In this document: positions 34,661-43,533 of the stretch, piece after piece | How positions within the stretch are numbered: position 1 is the first letter of the stretch | Layout: every line of letters starts with the position of its first letter | Assembly (NCBI GenBank): GCA_000739535.1 | Contig: DF820475.1 | Coordinates: forward strand, 87,684 to 151,683 | Direction: 5' to 3' | Source: Candidatus Vecturithrix granuli | Lineage (GTDB): Bacteria; Moduliflexota; Moduliflexia; Moduliflexales; Moduliflexaceae | Length of the DNA stretch: 64,000 bases | Notes under the pieces: model-generated | Told to the model about the DNA's origin: nothing | The model's database searches: none | Seen by the model: the letters and a program-made list of their open reading frames with translations, nothing else | Translations under genes and position numbers: made by a program

Positions 34661-35662
34661 ATGGAACAACAACTTCAGGAGATTGCCAGATCGCTGATTG
34701 TGCAACAGGAAATTGACCTGTTGATCGGTTATGAACAAGGGTCCTTGCCGTTGACAAGCAGACCGTTGTTTATCAAAGTCAAAGGCGCAAAACAGCCGGA
34801 AAAATCGGTCGAAAAACTGGCCTGGAATGCTTTTTGCTCGAATAATCTGGCGGTCTTTCTGCCTAAATATTTTGAGCGCACTCCTTTTGCCCGCAAACAT
34901 CCGCCCAAACCGAGGATCGGGATCATCGCCAAAGGCTGCGATTTACGCTCGATTGTGACGCTCATCAAAGAAAAACAAGCGCCGCGAGAGAACCTGGTCT
35001 TGATTGGCGTTCCCTGTCAGGGCATGATTGATCGCCGCAAAATCGAAGAGCGGATGGCAGGCGAAACTGTCCGCGATTATCAGGAGCAGGAGGGAATCTT
35101 GAACCTTACAACCGGCAGCGGGAAAACGTATGCTCTGAGCAAAGAAGAGGTGTTGCAAGAGGCTTGCCGTGAGTGTCGTTACCCCATGCCCGCAGGCGTG
35201 GATTATCTGATCGAAGGGACCGCCAGAAATCCGGCGCAAAACAGCTATGCGCAGATTGAGGCATTTGAAGCCCAAACGCCCCAGGAACGCTGGGCCTATT
35301 TCGAACAGGAAATGGCAAAATGTATTCGCTGCTACGCCTGCCGCCAGGCCTGCCCGACCTGTTGGTGCAAAGAGTGTTTTGCCGAACAGACGGATTTGAA
35401 ATGGATCGGGGCCAGCACGAATCTGTCGGATGCCATGATCTTTCATCTGACCCGTATTTTTCACCAGGCCGGACGCTGCGTGGAGTGCGACGCCTGTTAC
35501 CGCGCCTGTCCGATGGGGATTGACTTACGCACCTTTACCAAAAAAATCGGCAAGGATGTCGAACACTTGTTCCAATTTACGCCAAATTTTGATCCGGACA
35601 CGATCCCGCCGATTTCGACGTTTAAAGAAACGGATAGCGACAGCTTTATCACGGAACCGTAG
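34661..35662 (+). CDS. FrhB/FlxB-like iron-sulfur protein
   Basis: A 333-aa protein. The N-terminal part (about 80-130) has FrhB/FdhB-like text IGIIAKGCDLRSIVTLIKEK and LVLIGVPCQGMID. The C-terminal part has two [4Fe-4S] groups, CIRCYACRQACPTCWCKECF near 222 and CVECDACYRACPMGIDLR near 273, resembling HdrC. Between them CRECRYP adds cysteines. It would shuttle electrons between a flavoprotein and HdrA. The close neighbour at 35717 is a sulfhydrogenase-beta relative, supporting an Flx/Hyd-type module. The exact Flx letter is not certain. Confidence 0.75.
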   Translation: MEQQLQEIARSLIVQQEIDLLIGYEQGSLPLTSRPLFIKVKGAKQPEKSVEKLAWNAFCSNNLAVFLPKYFERTPFARKHPPKPRIGIIAKGCDLRSIVTLIKEKQAPRENLVLIGVPCQGMIDRRKIEERMAGETVRDYQEQEGILNLTTGSGKTYALSKEEVLQEACRECRYPMPAGVDYLIEGTARNPAQNSYAQIEAFEAQTPQERWAYFEQEMAKCIRCYACRQACPTCWCKECFAEQTDLKWIGASTNLSDAMIFHLTRIFHQAGRCVECDACYRACPMGIDLRTFTKKIGKDVEHLFQFTPNFDPDTIPPISTFKETDSDSFITEP

Positions 35663-35716
35663 GGAATTGGGTAACTACAGGAATGAGGAATAAGCAAGAA
35701 TTTGAGGATTGAGGTT

Positions 35717-36739
35717 ATGCATCAAGGAATTTTGACAAAGCAGGAATTGAACGCGCTGATCAGCGCGGCGGCGCAAGAGGCAGAGGTGTATGCCCCGGCC
35801 AAAGGCCGGAATGGGGTTGAGTATCTCAAAACGAGCGGAGCAGAGCAGGTAGCTTTTGACTATGTGAATATCAAGCTTTCACCCAAAAGCCTGTTTTTTC
35901 CGCAAAAAGAAGTGATTTGCCGCTTTTGCGGCGATACCCTGAGTGACGCGCCTGCGCCGGAAGAAAAGCTGATTGTCCTGGGCGCGAGACCTTGCGATGT
36001 CCGTTCCCTGCTGTGTCTGGATAAGGTCTTTGCCGATCAGACCAGTCAGTTTGCCGATCCCTATTATCTCTCGCGCCGAAATAATGCTCTCATCATCACC
36101 TTCGCCTGTCATACACCGGCCCCAACCTGTTTCTGCACTACCGTCGGCGGCAGTCCGACTGAACCCACCGGCTCGGATATTCTGGCGACAGAATTAGAGG
36201 ATGAACTGCTGTTTGAAGCCTGCTCTGAGAAAGGCGGCACGTTTCTGGAAACTTATAAGACCTTCTTTCAGCCGCCAACCGAGGAGCATCTCAGAAGAAA
36301 AGATGAACAGGCCGCGCAGGCCGCCGAGCAGTTGCACGAATTCAATATTGAGGGCATCAAAGCGAAACTTGACCGCCTCTTTGAAGAAAGTGTGTGGGAA
36401 ACACTCACCAACACCTGTTTAGGCTGCGGCGTGTGTACCTATTTATGCCCTACCTGCCATTGTTTTGATATCAGCGACGAAACCAACGCCAAAGGCGAAG
36501 GCGTGCGTCTGCGCACCTGGGATTCCTGTCAATATCCCCTCTTTACGCTGCACGCCTCCGGTCATAATCCGCGCGTCAACAAAAAGCAGCGTATGCGCCA
36601 GCGCATCATGCACAAATTTTCCTATACCGTGGAGAACGTGGATGACATTTATTGCGCCGGCTGCGGCCGCTGCGTCATCCATTGCCCCGTCAACCTGGAC
36701 ATCCGCGAAATGTTGCAGACCCTCGTTCTTGCGCCGTAG
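35717..36739 (+). CDS. Sulfhydrogenase beta/FlxC/AsrA-like 4Fe-4S protein
   Basis: A 340-aa protein of the HydB (sulfhydrogenase beta)/AsrA family. Landmarks: EYLKTSGAEQVAFDYVNIKLSPKSLFFPQKE near residues 35-65, LIVLGARPCDVRSLLCLDKVF near 85, FCTTVGGSPTEPTGSDI near 137, then the ferredoxin-like CLGCGVCTYLCPTCHCFDI near 235 and CAGCGRCVIHCPVNLDIREM near 313. In those enzymes it passes electrons to or from a FlxA/HydG-type flavoprotein such as the one at 14.1-14.9 kb. ATG 35717 has GAGG about 10 bases upstream; a TTG start at 35702 is the alternative. Confidence 0.85.
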   Translation: MHQGILTKQELNALISAAAQEAEVYAPAKGRNGVEYLKTSGAEQVAFDYVNIKLSPKSLFFPQKEVICRFCGDTLSDAPAPEEKLIVLGARPCDVRSLLCLDKVFADQTSQFADPYYLSRRNNALIITFACHTPAPTCFCTTVGGSPTEPTGSDILATELEDELLFEACSEKGGTFLETYKTFFQPPTEEHLRRKDEQAAQAAEQLHEFNIEGIKAKLDRLFEESVWETLTNTCLGCGVCTYLCPTCHCFDISDETNAKGEGVRLRTWDSCQYPLFTLHASGHNPRVNKKQRMRQRIMHKFSYTVENVDDIYCAGCGRCVIHCPVNLDIREMLQTLVLAP

Positions 36740-37098
36740 GCGATACGGTATTGTAGTAAAAATGAGCAGTTCCTTAGAAAGAGTGGTGATTTCGATTGAT
36801 CTTCATTCACGCCTGCCTGCTCAGGCAAACGTGAACCCATTTCTCAGTCAATCCGAGAAATCCAGAAAAACTGCTACTGCTGACGATTCATGCCCCTTGC
36901 TCTGTAAAAAGATTGGCAAAAAAGAAGGGTAGTGTCAAGCGAAAAATTTTTGTTACTGTATGCCGGAGTACAAAAGTTCTACTTTTGCGTGTCAATTTTC
37001 CGGCAAACACTCACTTACGAAAGTAGAACTTTCGCACTCCGGCCAGATGGCACAGAATTATTTGCAGCAACAAAATTTCGTTTCGACAGATTTTTGTC
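36740..37098. other. 359-bp intergenic region with one inverted repeat
   Basis: Between convergent genes. A 56-codon frame (36762-36932) is open but matches nothing recognised. The right part holds the GAAAGTTCTACTTTC inverted repeat described separately. Confidence 0.5.
36961..37044. repeat. Inverted repeat of the GGAGTGCGAAAGTTCTAC family
   Basis: The left arm reads GCCGGAGTACAAAAGTTCTA and the right arm, on the other strand, GCCGGAGTGCGAAAGTTCTA. This is the intergenic form of the palindrome found twice in frame in the nuoF-like gene. Confidence 0.75.
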
Positions 37099-37785
37099 TC
37101 AAAGAGCGCAGGTCCATTTCCCTTTGAGCGTGGGGGTCTGCAACGACCGGTTTAGTTCTGCAAGAAACTGCTGGCGCGGGATTTCTCGCGCTCCCAGGCT
37201 GAGTAAATGTTCGGTGGTCACCTGACAGTCAATCAGATCAAATCGGAAAGATTTGACATATTCAACCAAATAATAGAGAGCGACTTTGGAAGCGTTACTT
37301 TGACGACAGAACATGGATTCCCCGAAAAAACAGCGTCCTAATGAGACGCCATAGAGACCTCCCGCCAATTTCCCTGCGTTCCAGACTTCAATCGAATGGG
37401 CATAGCCGCTATGATGAAGTCTGGTATAAGCCGCAATCATCTCATCCGTAATCCAGGTGCCCTGTTGTTCAGGCCGCCAGATAGCGGCGCAGGCTGTCAT
37501 TACCTGCGTGAATGCGGTATCCATTGTCACCTGGAAGCGGCGTTGTTTGATAATTTTGCGCAAACTTTTTGACGCTCTGAACTCTTCGGGATACAGAACA
37601 AGACGGGGGTCAGGTGACCACCAGAGAATCGGGTCGCCTTCCGAATACCAGGGGAAAATACCCATGCTATAGGCGAGCAGCAACCGCTGTTCACGCAAAT
37701 CGCCCCCCACCGCTAACAACCCATCGGGTTCCGAAACGTGCGGAGGGGGGAAGACAATATCTTCTGTCAAAAGATAGATGGGCAT
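37099..37785 (-). CDS. aat: Leucyl/phenylalanyl-tRNA--protein transferase
   Basis: A 228-aa Aat that adds Leu or Phe to N-terminal Arg/Lys of proteins for the N-end-rule pathway. Signatures: FPPPHVSEPDGLLAVGGDL near residue 12, YSMGIFPWYSEGDPILWWSPDPRLVLYP near 39-66, and LAGGLYGVSLGRCFFGESMFCRQSNASKVAL near 141-170. The length is normal. It is the last gene of a minus-strand series and converges on the FlxC-like gene. Confidence 0.95.
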   Translation of the reverse strand: MPIYLLTEDIVFPPPHVSEPDGLLAVGGDLREQRLLLAYSMGIFPWYSEGDPILWWSPDPRLVLYPEEFRASKSLRKIIKQRRFQVTMDTAFTQVMTACAAIWRPEQQGTWITDEMIAAYTRLHHSGYAHSIEVWNAGKLAGGLYGVSLGRCFFGESMFCRQSNASKVALYYLVEYVKSFRFDLIDCQVTTEHLLSLGAREIPRQQFLAELNRSLQTPTLKGKWTCAL

Positions 37786-37805
37786 AAATGTTTATCGTAC
37801 CCGTT

Positions 37806-38909
37806 CTACTGGCCGGGATACAGGGCAATAATTGCTTGATCCAGGGCTGTTAACACCATATTGATCATTTCTGTTGTCGCCCCGGTGCCCATGTGACCGA
37901 CTCGAAAGACCTTGCCTTTGAGTTCTCCAAGACTGCCAGCCAACGCGATTCCCTGTTCTTCTCGCAGGTACGCGAGGAGTTCTGCGACTTTATTGCGCGG
38001 GTCTCTGGCTGATGTGACCCCATGAGAAGCAGAATTGTCAGGTACGCACAATTCAAAACCTCGCGCTTGAAGTCCTTGCCGTAATTGGCGCGTACACGCA
38101 CGATGCCGATCGAAGCGAGCCTCAAGCCCCTCCTCAAGAACGCGATCAATCCCTTTTCGCAGGGCTTTCAAATTGTTCACGGCATGGGTAATTGGCTGCG
38201 GATGCCAATCTCCCCATTGTTTTTCATATTTCTTCCAGATTTTGAAATTCAGAAACCAACCGGGACTTTTGACGTGCTCAATCCGTTTCCAGGCATTTTT
38301 TCCGACCGCCGCTAAGCCAAGTCCTGGCGGGGATTCAAGCCCTTTTTGAGAGGCCGACACACACAGATCAATGCCCCAGGCATCCATTTCAAGCGGCTCA
38401 ATGGCTAAGGATGAGACTGCATCAATAATACACAATACCCCATACTTTCGGCAGAGTTGCGCGGCCTCCTGAACCGGTGTCAACATTCCAATCGAAGTTT
38501 CACAATGGACAAGAGCCAGCGCATCAAACTGGTTTCGGCGCAGCGTATCTTCGAGTTGATCGAGATCGATCTGCTGCCCGACAGGGAACTCCAGGGTATG
38601 GACTTGCGAGGAATAGGTCCGCGCGATTTCTTCCAGCCGTTCGCCAAAGAATCCATTTTTCGGAATCAGCAGTTTTCCATCAGGAAACACCGTTGCGGCA
38701 AAAGCTGCATCGAGTCCGGCGCTTCCGGACCCGGGAAAGATAAACAGATCTCCGTCGGTCTGAAAAATCTTTTGCAGCAGCCGTGAGGTTTCGTAATAGA
38801 ATTCTGCCCATTCCTTGCCATAATGAGGCGTCATTGGTTTGGCCATCACGGCCAGTACATCAGGATCGACTTCAACCGGTCCGGGAATCATTAAGCGTAA
38901 ATTTTTCAT
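37806..38909 (-). CDS. Class V aminotransferase (alanine-glyoxylate/serine-pyruvate type)
   Basis: A 367-aa PLP enzyme. Features: LMIPGPVEVDPDVLAVMAKPMTPHYGKEW at the N-terminus, FPGSGSAGLDAAFAATVFP near 58, VHCETSIGMLTPVQEAA near 132, IIDAVSSLAIEPLEMDAWGIDL near 157 and the PLP lysine in CVSASQKGLESPPGL near 183. The C-terminal FRVGHMG is the family end. It would transfer the amino group of Ala, Ser or similar to glyoxylate, or act in phosphonate metabolism. Start 38909 (MKNLRLMIPGP) is chosen: the longer frame to 39017 runs through a palindromic repeat. Confidence 0.88.
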   Translation of the reverse strand: MKNLRLMIPGPVEVDPDVLAVMAKPMTPHYGKEWAEFYYETSRLLQKIFQTDGDLFIFPGSGSAGLDAAFAATVFPDGKLLIPKNGFFGERLEEIARTYSSQVHTLEFPVGQQIDLDQLEDTLRRNQFDALALVHCETSIGMLTPVQEAAQLCRKYGVLCIIDAVSSLAIEPLEMDAWGIDLCVSASQKGLESPPGLGLAAVGKNAWKRIEHVKSPGWFLNFKIWKKYEKQWGDWHPQPITHAVNNLKALRKGIDRVLEEGLEARFDRHRACTRQLRQGLQARGFELCVPDNSASHGVTSARDPRNKVAELLAYLREEQGIALAGSLGELKGKVFRVGHMGTGATTEMINMVLTALDQAIIALYPGQ

Positions 38910-38985
38910 AGAACTCTGTGGAAGACGATGTTCAGGAAACAGAAAGTCACTTCCTGCAACTTGAACTTGTTGTCTTCGTCTTTCA

Positions 38986-39016
38986 TGTGCCCGGCACTTC
39001 GGAAGTGCCGGGCACA
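38986..39016. repeat. 31-nt perfect palindrome upstream of the aminotransferase gene
   Basis: Arms TGTGCCCGGCACTTC and GAAGTGCCGGGCACA with a single-base spacer. Confidence 0.75.
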
Positions 39017-39086
39017 TTCTTTCAAAACATTCGTTTTCAGGGAATATTCATAAAATCCTTGTCTTATGAGAAATCCTTGTAGTTCC

Positions 39087-39812
39087 TTACAAAATCTGGC
39101 TCAAAAATCGCCGCGCACTTTCATGTTCGGCGTTGTTAAAAAATTCTGTCGGAGCTTTGGTTTCAACTAACTGTCCCTGATCCATGAAAGAAATTTTATC
39201 AGCGGCCTCACGGGCGAACCCCATCTCGTGCGTCACAACAATCATGCTTCTGCCCTCGTCAGCTAAATCTTTCATCACTTCGAGCACTTCGCCAATCATT
39301 TCAGGGTCCAGGGCTGAAGTCGGTTCATCGAATAGAATGAGGTCCGGTTCCATTGTCAACGCCCGCACAATCGCTGCGCGTTGTTTTTGACCGCCCGACA
39401 GTTGATACGGGAAGGCGCGAATTTTTTCTTTCAATCCGACGCGTTCAAAATAACGGATAGCTCTTTGCTCTACCTCAGGCCGATGGTGGTGAAGCGACTT
39501 GATTGGACCGAGCATCGCATTTTCAAGAATGGTCAAATGGGGGAACAAATTAAAATCCTGGAACACCATCGCCACATGTTTGCGAACATTCCTGGCTGTA
39601 TGCTTATTCACAGGGGTTTCTTCAAAGGTAATCGTTCCGGCGCTCACGGTTTCGAGATAATTGATACAGCGAATCAGCGTACTCTTCCCTGCGCCGCTTC
39701 GTCCGCAAATAATATGCGTTTCTCCTTCAAAAAAGGAAGCGGAAAGGTTGTCAAGAACGATATGATCGCCAAATTTCTTTGTGACATGTTGAAATTCTAC
39801 CAGCACCCTCAA
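39087..39812 (-). CDS. Polar amino-acid ABC transporter, ATP-binding protein
   Basis: A 241-aa GlnQ/HisP-type ATPase: Walker A CGRSGAGKSTLIRCIN near residue 37, the family's VAMVFQDFNLFPHLTILENAMLGP near 80, signature LSGGQKQRAAIVRAL near 138 and Walker B LILFDEPTSALDPEM near 158, then H-loop VVTHEMGFAREAAD. TTG start at 39812 with GGAGG upstream at good spacing; GTG 39806 is an alternative. It pairs with the two permeases and binding protein encoded upstream on the same strand. Confidence 0.95.
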   Translation of the reverse strand: MRVLVEFQHVTKKFGDHIVLDNLSASFFEGETHIICGRSGAGKSTLIRCINYLETVSAGTITFEETPVNKHTARNVRKHVAMVFQDFNLFPHLTILENAMLGPIKSLHHHRPEVEQRAIRYFERVGLKEKIRAFPYQLSGGQKQRAAIVRALTMEPDLILFDEPTSALDPEMIGEVLEVMKDLADEGRSMIVVTHEMGFAREAADKISFMDQGQLVETKAPTEFFNNAEHESARRFLSQIL

Positions 39813-39858
39813 TGCTCAAGAACCTCCGAACAAAAGTTGTCTCCTCTTCCAGCGTATT

Positions 39859-40482
39859 CTACGTCAACCGTTTTTCCAAAAACAGCGAAAGACGCTCAAG
39901 TGAAAAGCACACGATAAAAAAAAGAAAACCGACCAGGAAGTAAATTAAGATTGGTTGATAGACCACTTGCATGGCTTGCCGGGCGTTGTAGAGAATTTCC
40001 ATCACGCCCAGGGCTGAAACTAATGCGGTATCTTTAACCAGAATAATATATTGTCCGACAATAGCCGGCAGGGTTGACCGCCATACCTGAGGAATGATAA
40101 TATGCAGCATCTTTTGATGAAATCGGAGTGCAAGAGAATCAGCGGCTTCAAATTGTCCTTTCGGGAGCGCGCGGATTCCCCCTCGAATAATCTCTGAGAT
40201 ATAGGCGGCATGGTACATACTGAGTCCAAACAATGCCGCTATGCGAGCACTGCCAAATCCTCCGACAAAAAAGAGCAGCAGCAGAAACACTAAGGGCGGA
40301 ATGCCTCGCATCGCAATCAGATAAGCTGAAAGAAGCTGATATACTCCTGGAATTCTCGCAAACTGGATGATACCAACCAACATGCCGAGCGCGAGGGACA
40401 ACAGGACACACACCGGGACAAGTCGGATGACTTCGAGAAATCCTGCGCCGAGAAAACGAAAAATAACGATGAGATCAGCCAC
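39859..40482 (-). CDS. Polar amino-acid ABC transporter permease 2
   Basis: A 207-aa HisQ/GlnP-type permease. It shows RGIPPLVFLLLLFFVGGFG near residue 53, the EAA-type loop AYISEIIRGGIRALPKGQFEAADSLALRF near 88-116 and the following PQVWRSTLPAIVGQYIILVKDTALVSALG. It begins one base after the stop of the sister permease and so is translationally close-coupled. Confidence 0.93.
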   Translation of the reverse strand: MADLIVIFRFLGAGFLEVIRLVPVCVLLSLALGMLVGIIQFARIPGVYQLLSAYLIAMRGIPPLVFLLLLFFVGGFGSARIAALFGLSMYHAAYISEIIRGGIRALPKGQFEAADSLALRFHQKMLHIIIPQVWRSTLPAIVGQYIILVKDTALVSALGVMEILYNARQAMQVVYQPILIYFLVGFLFFIVCFSLERLSLFLEKRLT

Positions 40483-40483
40483 A

Positions 40484-41137
40484 TTACCTCCTTACCCGGA
40501 CTTTGTGTTCGAGCACTCTTGAACTGGTATTCAGGACAAGATACAGGCCGATATACAAAATTGCGGTGACAAAAAATCCGGTCGTATCAAACGTCCTGGT
40601 GTAGATTTTGTTGGCAACCCTGGTTAACTCAACAATCATAATTAAAGAAAGCAGCGAGGTATCTTTGATAATAATCGAGATCTGACCGGTGATCGCAGGA
40701 ATAGCATCGCGGATGGCCTGGGGTAGAATGGCGTAACGCAGAACCTGGACTTGCGATAACCCCAGGCTCTGGGCGGCTTCCCATTCTCCTTTGCGAATCG
40801 CCTGGATATTCCCGCGCAAAATTTCGGCGATGAAAGCGCCCTCATTCAGGGTAATTCCTACGATACCGCAGGTCATGGGAGACAGGCGAATCCCGATGAA
40901 GGGCAGGCCGTAAAAGATAAAAAATAATTGTACGAGTAAAGGGGTGTTTCGAAAGGCAGAGACATACACCGCAAAGGTCTTGCTTAAGACAGGCTCACGG
41001 AGGGCAATTACAGAGGCCGCCAGGATTCCCATGATGACAGAAAGAATCGTACACCCCGCAAAAGCGCCCAGGGTCACTCCTAATCCATTCAGAAACTCAG
41101 GCCACCACTTGACCACAATATACCAGTTAAAATCCAT
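40484..41137 (-). CDS. Polar amino-acid ABC transporter permease 1
   Basis: A 217-aa permease of the same family: AFRNTPLLVQLFFIFYGLP near residue 61, EGAFIAEILRGNIQAIRKGEWEAAQSLGLS near 98-127, ILPQAIRDAIPAITGQISIIIKDTSLLSLIMIVEL. With the other permease it forms the heterodimeric membrane pore. Confidence 0.94.
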   Translation of the reverse strand: MDFNWYIVVKWWPEFLNGLGVTLGAFAGCTILSVIMGILAASVIALREPVLSKTFAVYVSAFRNTPLLVQLFFIFYGLPFIGIRLSPMTCGIVGITLNEGAFIAEILRGNIQAIRKGEWEAAQSLGLSQVQVLRYAILPQAIRDAIPAITGQISIIIKDTSLLSLIMIVELTRVANKIYTRTFDTTGFFVTAILYIGLYLVLNTSSRVLEHKVRVRR

Positions 41138-41182
41138 GGATGTCCTCCCCTTCCGGGGCTATTCAATTTTCGTCAGAAATAG

Positions 41183-41236
41183 CATCTCGACTCCGCTCGA
41201 CGGGCCGTGTTCCGGTCATCGAGCGAAGTCGAGATG
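41183..41236. repeat. Inverted repeat with CATCTCGACT arms
   Basis: Arms CATCTCGACTCCGCTCGA and TCGAGCGAAGTCGAGATG, one mismatch, between the binding-protein gene and the first permease. The same core (TCGACTTCGCTCGATGACCGG) is the innermost layer of the composite repeats at 25.9 and 34.4 kb. Confidence 0.75.
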
Positions 41237-41256
41237 ATGAAAATACGGAGAATTGA

Positions 41257-42057
41257 TCAACTTGCGGACTCAATAGTTGGCGTCCATTCATACCCCAACC
41301 ATTTTTTGAACATTTCAGCGTACCGTCCGTCCATCTTAATTAAGCGCATGAAAAGATCGAAGGTGTTCCCTAATTTAAACGAGTCGTAACGAACGGCAAA
41401 GGCAAAGGAATCCCAGGCAAGCGGTTCAGGAATCAATTCGAATTGATCGGGATACATTTGCATAGCGGCCACGAGCTGGAGTTTATCATTCAAATAGCCG
41501 TCAGCTCGCTTTGTTGAGAGCGCGATCGCATTGTCAGCATTGGTCGGATTGGTTCTCACAGTCGCATCCGGGAGTTTTTGTTCAGCTACTTGTTCCCAAA
41601 TAGAGCCAGTGGTACAGGTAAGAACCACGTTTCCTTTATTCACCTCTTCAAGCGTGCTGAACTCCCCTTTCCGCACTAATACGTGTGCGGTCATGTTGAC
41701 ATAGGGTTCTGTATAATAAAGTTTGGCCGAGCGCTGCACGGTTCTCGTCAGCGGCGCGGCTAACATATCAACTTTTTCGGTCAGTAAAGAAGGAATGACC
41801 CCTGCCCATTCATAGGAGTTGATTTCAAGTTCCACACCTAATTCTTCTGCAAATAATCGCGCCAATTCAACCGTAAAACCGGTCACTTCTCCGGTATTGG
41901 GATCTTTAAACACCCAGGGCGGCGTCCCGATCTCGGTACCAATCACTAATTTTCCGCGCGCAAGAATTTGATCCATTGCATCTTCAGCCGTCACGGTTGC
42001 CGCCAAAAGAAGAAGAACTGCGAATATGCAAACAAACGATGCCCCAATTTTCTTCAT
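41257..42057 (-). CDS. Polar amino-acid ABC transporter, periplasmic binding protein
   Basis: A 266-aa type-2 periplasmic binding protein. The signal peptide (MKKIGASFVCIFAVLLLLAA, cleavage after about residue 24) is followed by LVIGTEIGTPPWVFKDPNTGEVTGFTVELARLFAEELG, which is the family start. LLTEKVDMLAAPLTRTVQRSAKLYYTEPY follows near 110. AAGGAGGC precedes ATG 42057. It captures a polar amino acid for the following permeases and ATPase; specificity is not readable. Confidence 0.94.
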   Translation of the reverse strand: MKKIGASFVCIFAVLLLLAATVTAEDAMDQILARGKLVIGTEIGTPPWVFKDPNTGEVTGFTVELARLFAEELGVELEINSYEWAGVIPSLLTEKVDMLAAPLTRTVQRSAKLYYTEPYVNMTAHVLVRKGEFSTLEEVNKGNVVLTCTTGSIWEQVAEQKLPDATVRTNPTNADNAIALSTKRADGYLNDKLQLVAAMQMYPDQFELIPEPLAWDSFAFAVRYDSFKLGNTFDLFMRLIKMDGRYAEMFKKWLGYEWTPTIESAS

Positions 42058-42257
42058 ACTGTTGCCTCCTTACTGAAAATAATGGTTACTTTTACACTTC
42101 TAGCACAGAAATGTTTCAGTGGTTGTAAAACAAAGCAAGACTTTATGGGAACTTCTGAAATCGTGTCAATAAAAAAATAAGGCGAGGCGACGAAATGAAC
42201 CTGTTCGTCGTACACGCTTTAGGCCGCTGAAGCGGCTACTACAAACCTTACAACGCA

Positions 42258-42965
42258 TTAAGGTTTCTTTTGACGAAAGAGATAGATTGACACACCAACA
42301 TTCTCGCGGATAGCCTGTTTGATTGCTTCCGGGTTCTTCTCGCAAAATAGCAGCGTTTTCCAGGAATAGACATGGCGCAGTTCATGGAAGTCGGAATTGG
42401 CGATATAATTGAACTTTTTAAGCCCGATCACATTAAAGAGATCGTCGCGGTTAGCGACTTCCCAGGCGTCAAATAAAGTGGCAAAAGTTTCATGATTGTT
42501 CCACAGGTGAATAGACTGCTGTACCTGCGTGTGTCCCCGCTGCGCCGGATGACAGGCGATCGCAATGCCACCCTGAGTATGAATCTGTTCAATAATCGCT
42601 TCGACAGTCTGATCCGGAGAGACATATTCTTTGATGTCAATCCCTAACAGATGGAATTTTTGGGAATCATTGGTAATTTCCATGCCCGGCAGCAGCAGCA
42701 TGTGATACTTCTCCCAGGCGCGCTTCGATGCCTTCCAAAGGGATTTCAGGTAATTCTGAAAGGCCGCGTATTCAATCCCCGGAATCCGGTGTCCCTGGTC
42801 TTGATGTCGTTTAAGCGTTTCGCTATCTAACACATGATCCGTAATCGCAATCACATCAAACCCCTTTTCCCCGTATAATTCGATGATTTCCTCTAACGAA
42901 AGTTCGCCGTCGCTGGCGTTCGTGTGAATATGAAAATCGCACAATAAGCAGTGTTCTTTCAACAT
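42258..42965 (-). CDS. PHP-domain phosphoesterase
   Basis: A 235-aa stand-alone PHP protein. Metal motifs: CDFHIHTNASDGELSLEEI near residue 10 (HxH and D), DVIAITDHV near 35, LPGMEITND near 93, IACHPAQRGH near 134 and NSDFHEL near 190. Such proteins hydrolyse phosphate esters (for example 3',5'-nucleotide bisphosphates or histidinol phosphate). The actual substrate is unknown. The start has TGAGGAG upstream. Confidence 0.9.
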   Translation of the reverse strand: MLKEHCLLCDFHIHTNASDGELSLEEIIELYGEKGFDVIAITDHVLDSETLKRHQDQGHRIPGIEYAAFQNYLKSLWKASKRAWEKYHMLLLPGMEITNDSQKFHLLGIDIKEYVSPDQTVEAIIEQIHTQGGIAIACHPAQRGHTQVQQSIHLWNNHETFATLFDAWEVANRDDLFNVIGLKKFNYIANSDFHELRHVYSWKTLLFCEKNPEAIKQAIRENVGVSIYLFRQKKP

Positions 42966-43533
42966 CAGTGACTCTCCTCATTCATAAGAACTACAAGAAT
43001 AAAATATAAGCAAGAATTTCTTTTCAGTTTCAAGCAAAGCCCGCCATGCTCGCAACGGATTGAGATTGAATGGCTTTGCGGGCTTCGCGGACTTTGCGAG
43101 CAAGAGAACAGATTTCTTGATAATAACTTCATTCTACTTTGTCAAGTTTCATGAATAGTATTCGTAGCTATTTAGCACATAGTGCTTCAAGTATTGTAGA
43201 AAAGACGGTCTCACCTGTCCCCTTATCCTCCCTGACAGGGGAGGTAGAACTTTTAGGACCTCCTGGCGATCAATCGCCAGTCTCAAAGCTGAAGGACGCT
43301 GAAGCGCCCTGAGGAATTAATGAGTGGACTTCAGCCTGCTTCAACTTTGAGACCAGCCATTTATGGCTGGGCAGAATCTATTGCTATAATACGTTATCGC
43401 CTACAGCGAAAAGATGAACCAGGTTGAATTCCTTTATTTTTTTACTTGACAGATCTGGCGCAATATTTCTTTTACCTGAATGTAGTATTTACAACATTTT
43501 TTTTTAATGTAGTATATACAACATCATTGGAAA
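42966..43533. other. 568-bp divergent intergenic region with repeats and RpiR operators
   Basis: No gene. The left part has a copy of the ACTACAAGAAT/ATAAGCAAGAAT family (about 42989-43018) and the repeats GGCTTTGCGGGC and CTTTGCGAGC. The centre (43258-43375) is a set of inverted GGCGATCAATCGCC and CTCAAAGCTGAAG/CTTCAACTTTGAG motifs. The right part has TTGACA (43446-43451) and the two operator-like palindromes. Confidence 0.6.
43480..43524 (+). promoter_or_regulatory. Two 18-bp palindromic operators before the RpiR-family gene
   Basis: ATGTAGTATTTACAACAT (43480-43497) and ATGTAGTATATACAACAT (43507-43524), 27 bp apart. The second is a near-perfect palindrome of form ATGTWGTATATACWACAT. It ends 9 bp before the start codon of the RpiR-type regulator. 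TTGACA at 43446-43451 lies upstream. They are probably autoregulatory sites that also control the downstream sugar genes. Confidence 0.65.

Noticed and set aside
36762..36932. 56-codon frame MSSSLERVVISIDLHS... after the FlxC-like gene
   Set aside because: No ribosome site of note and no similarity recognised; lies beside a repeat.
36961..37044. CRISPR-like repeats among the palindromes
   Set aside because: The repeats are dispersed, palindromic and without regular unique spacers; no cas genes are present.
38910..39017. N-terminal extension of the class V aminotransferase
   Set aside because: Runs through a perfect 31-nt palindrome; the enzyme starts naturally at MKNLRLMIPGP.
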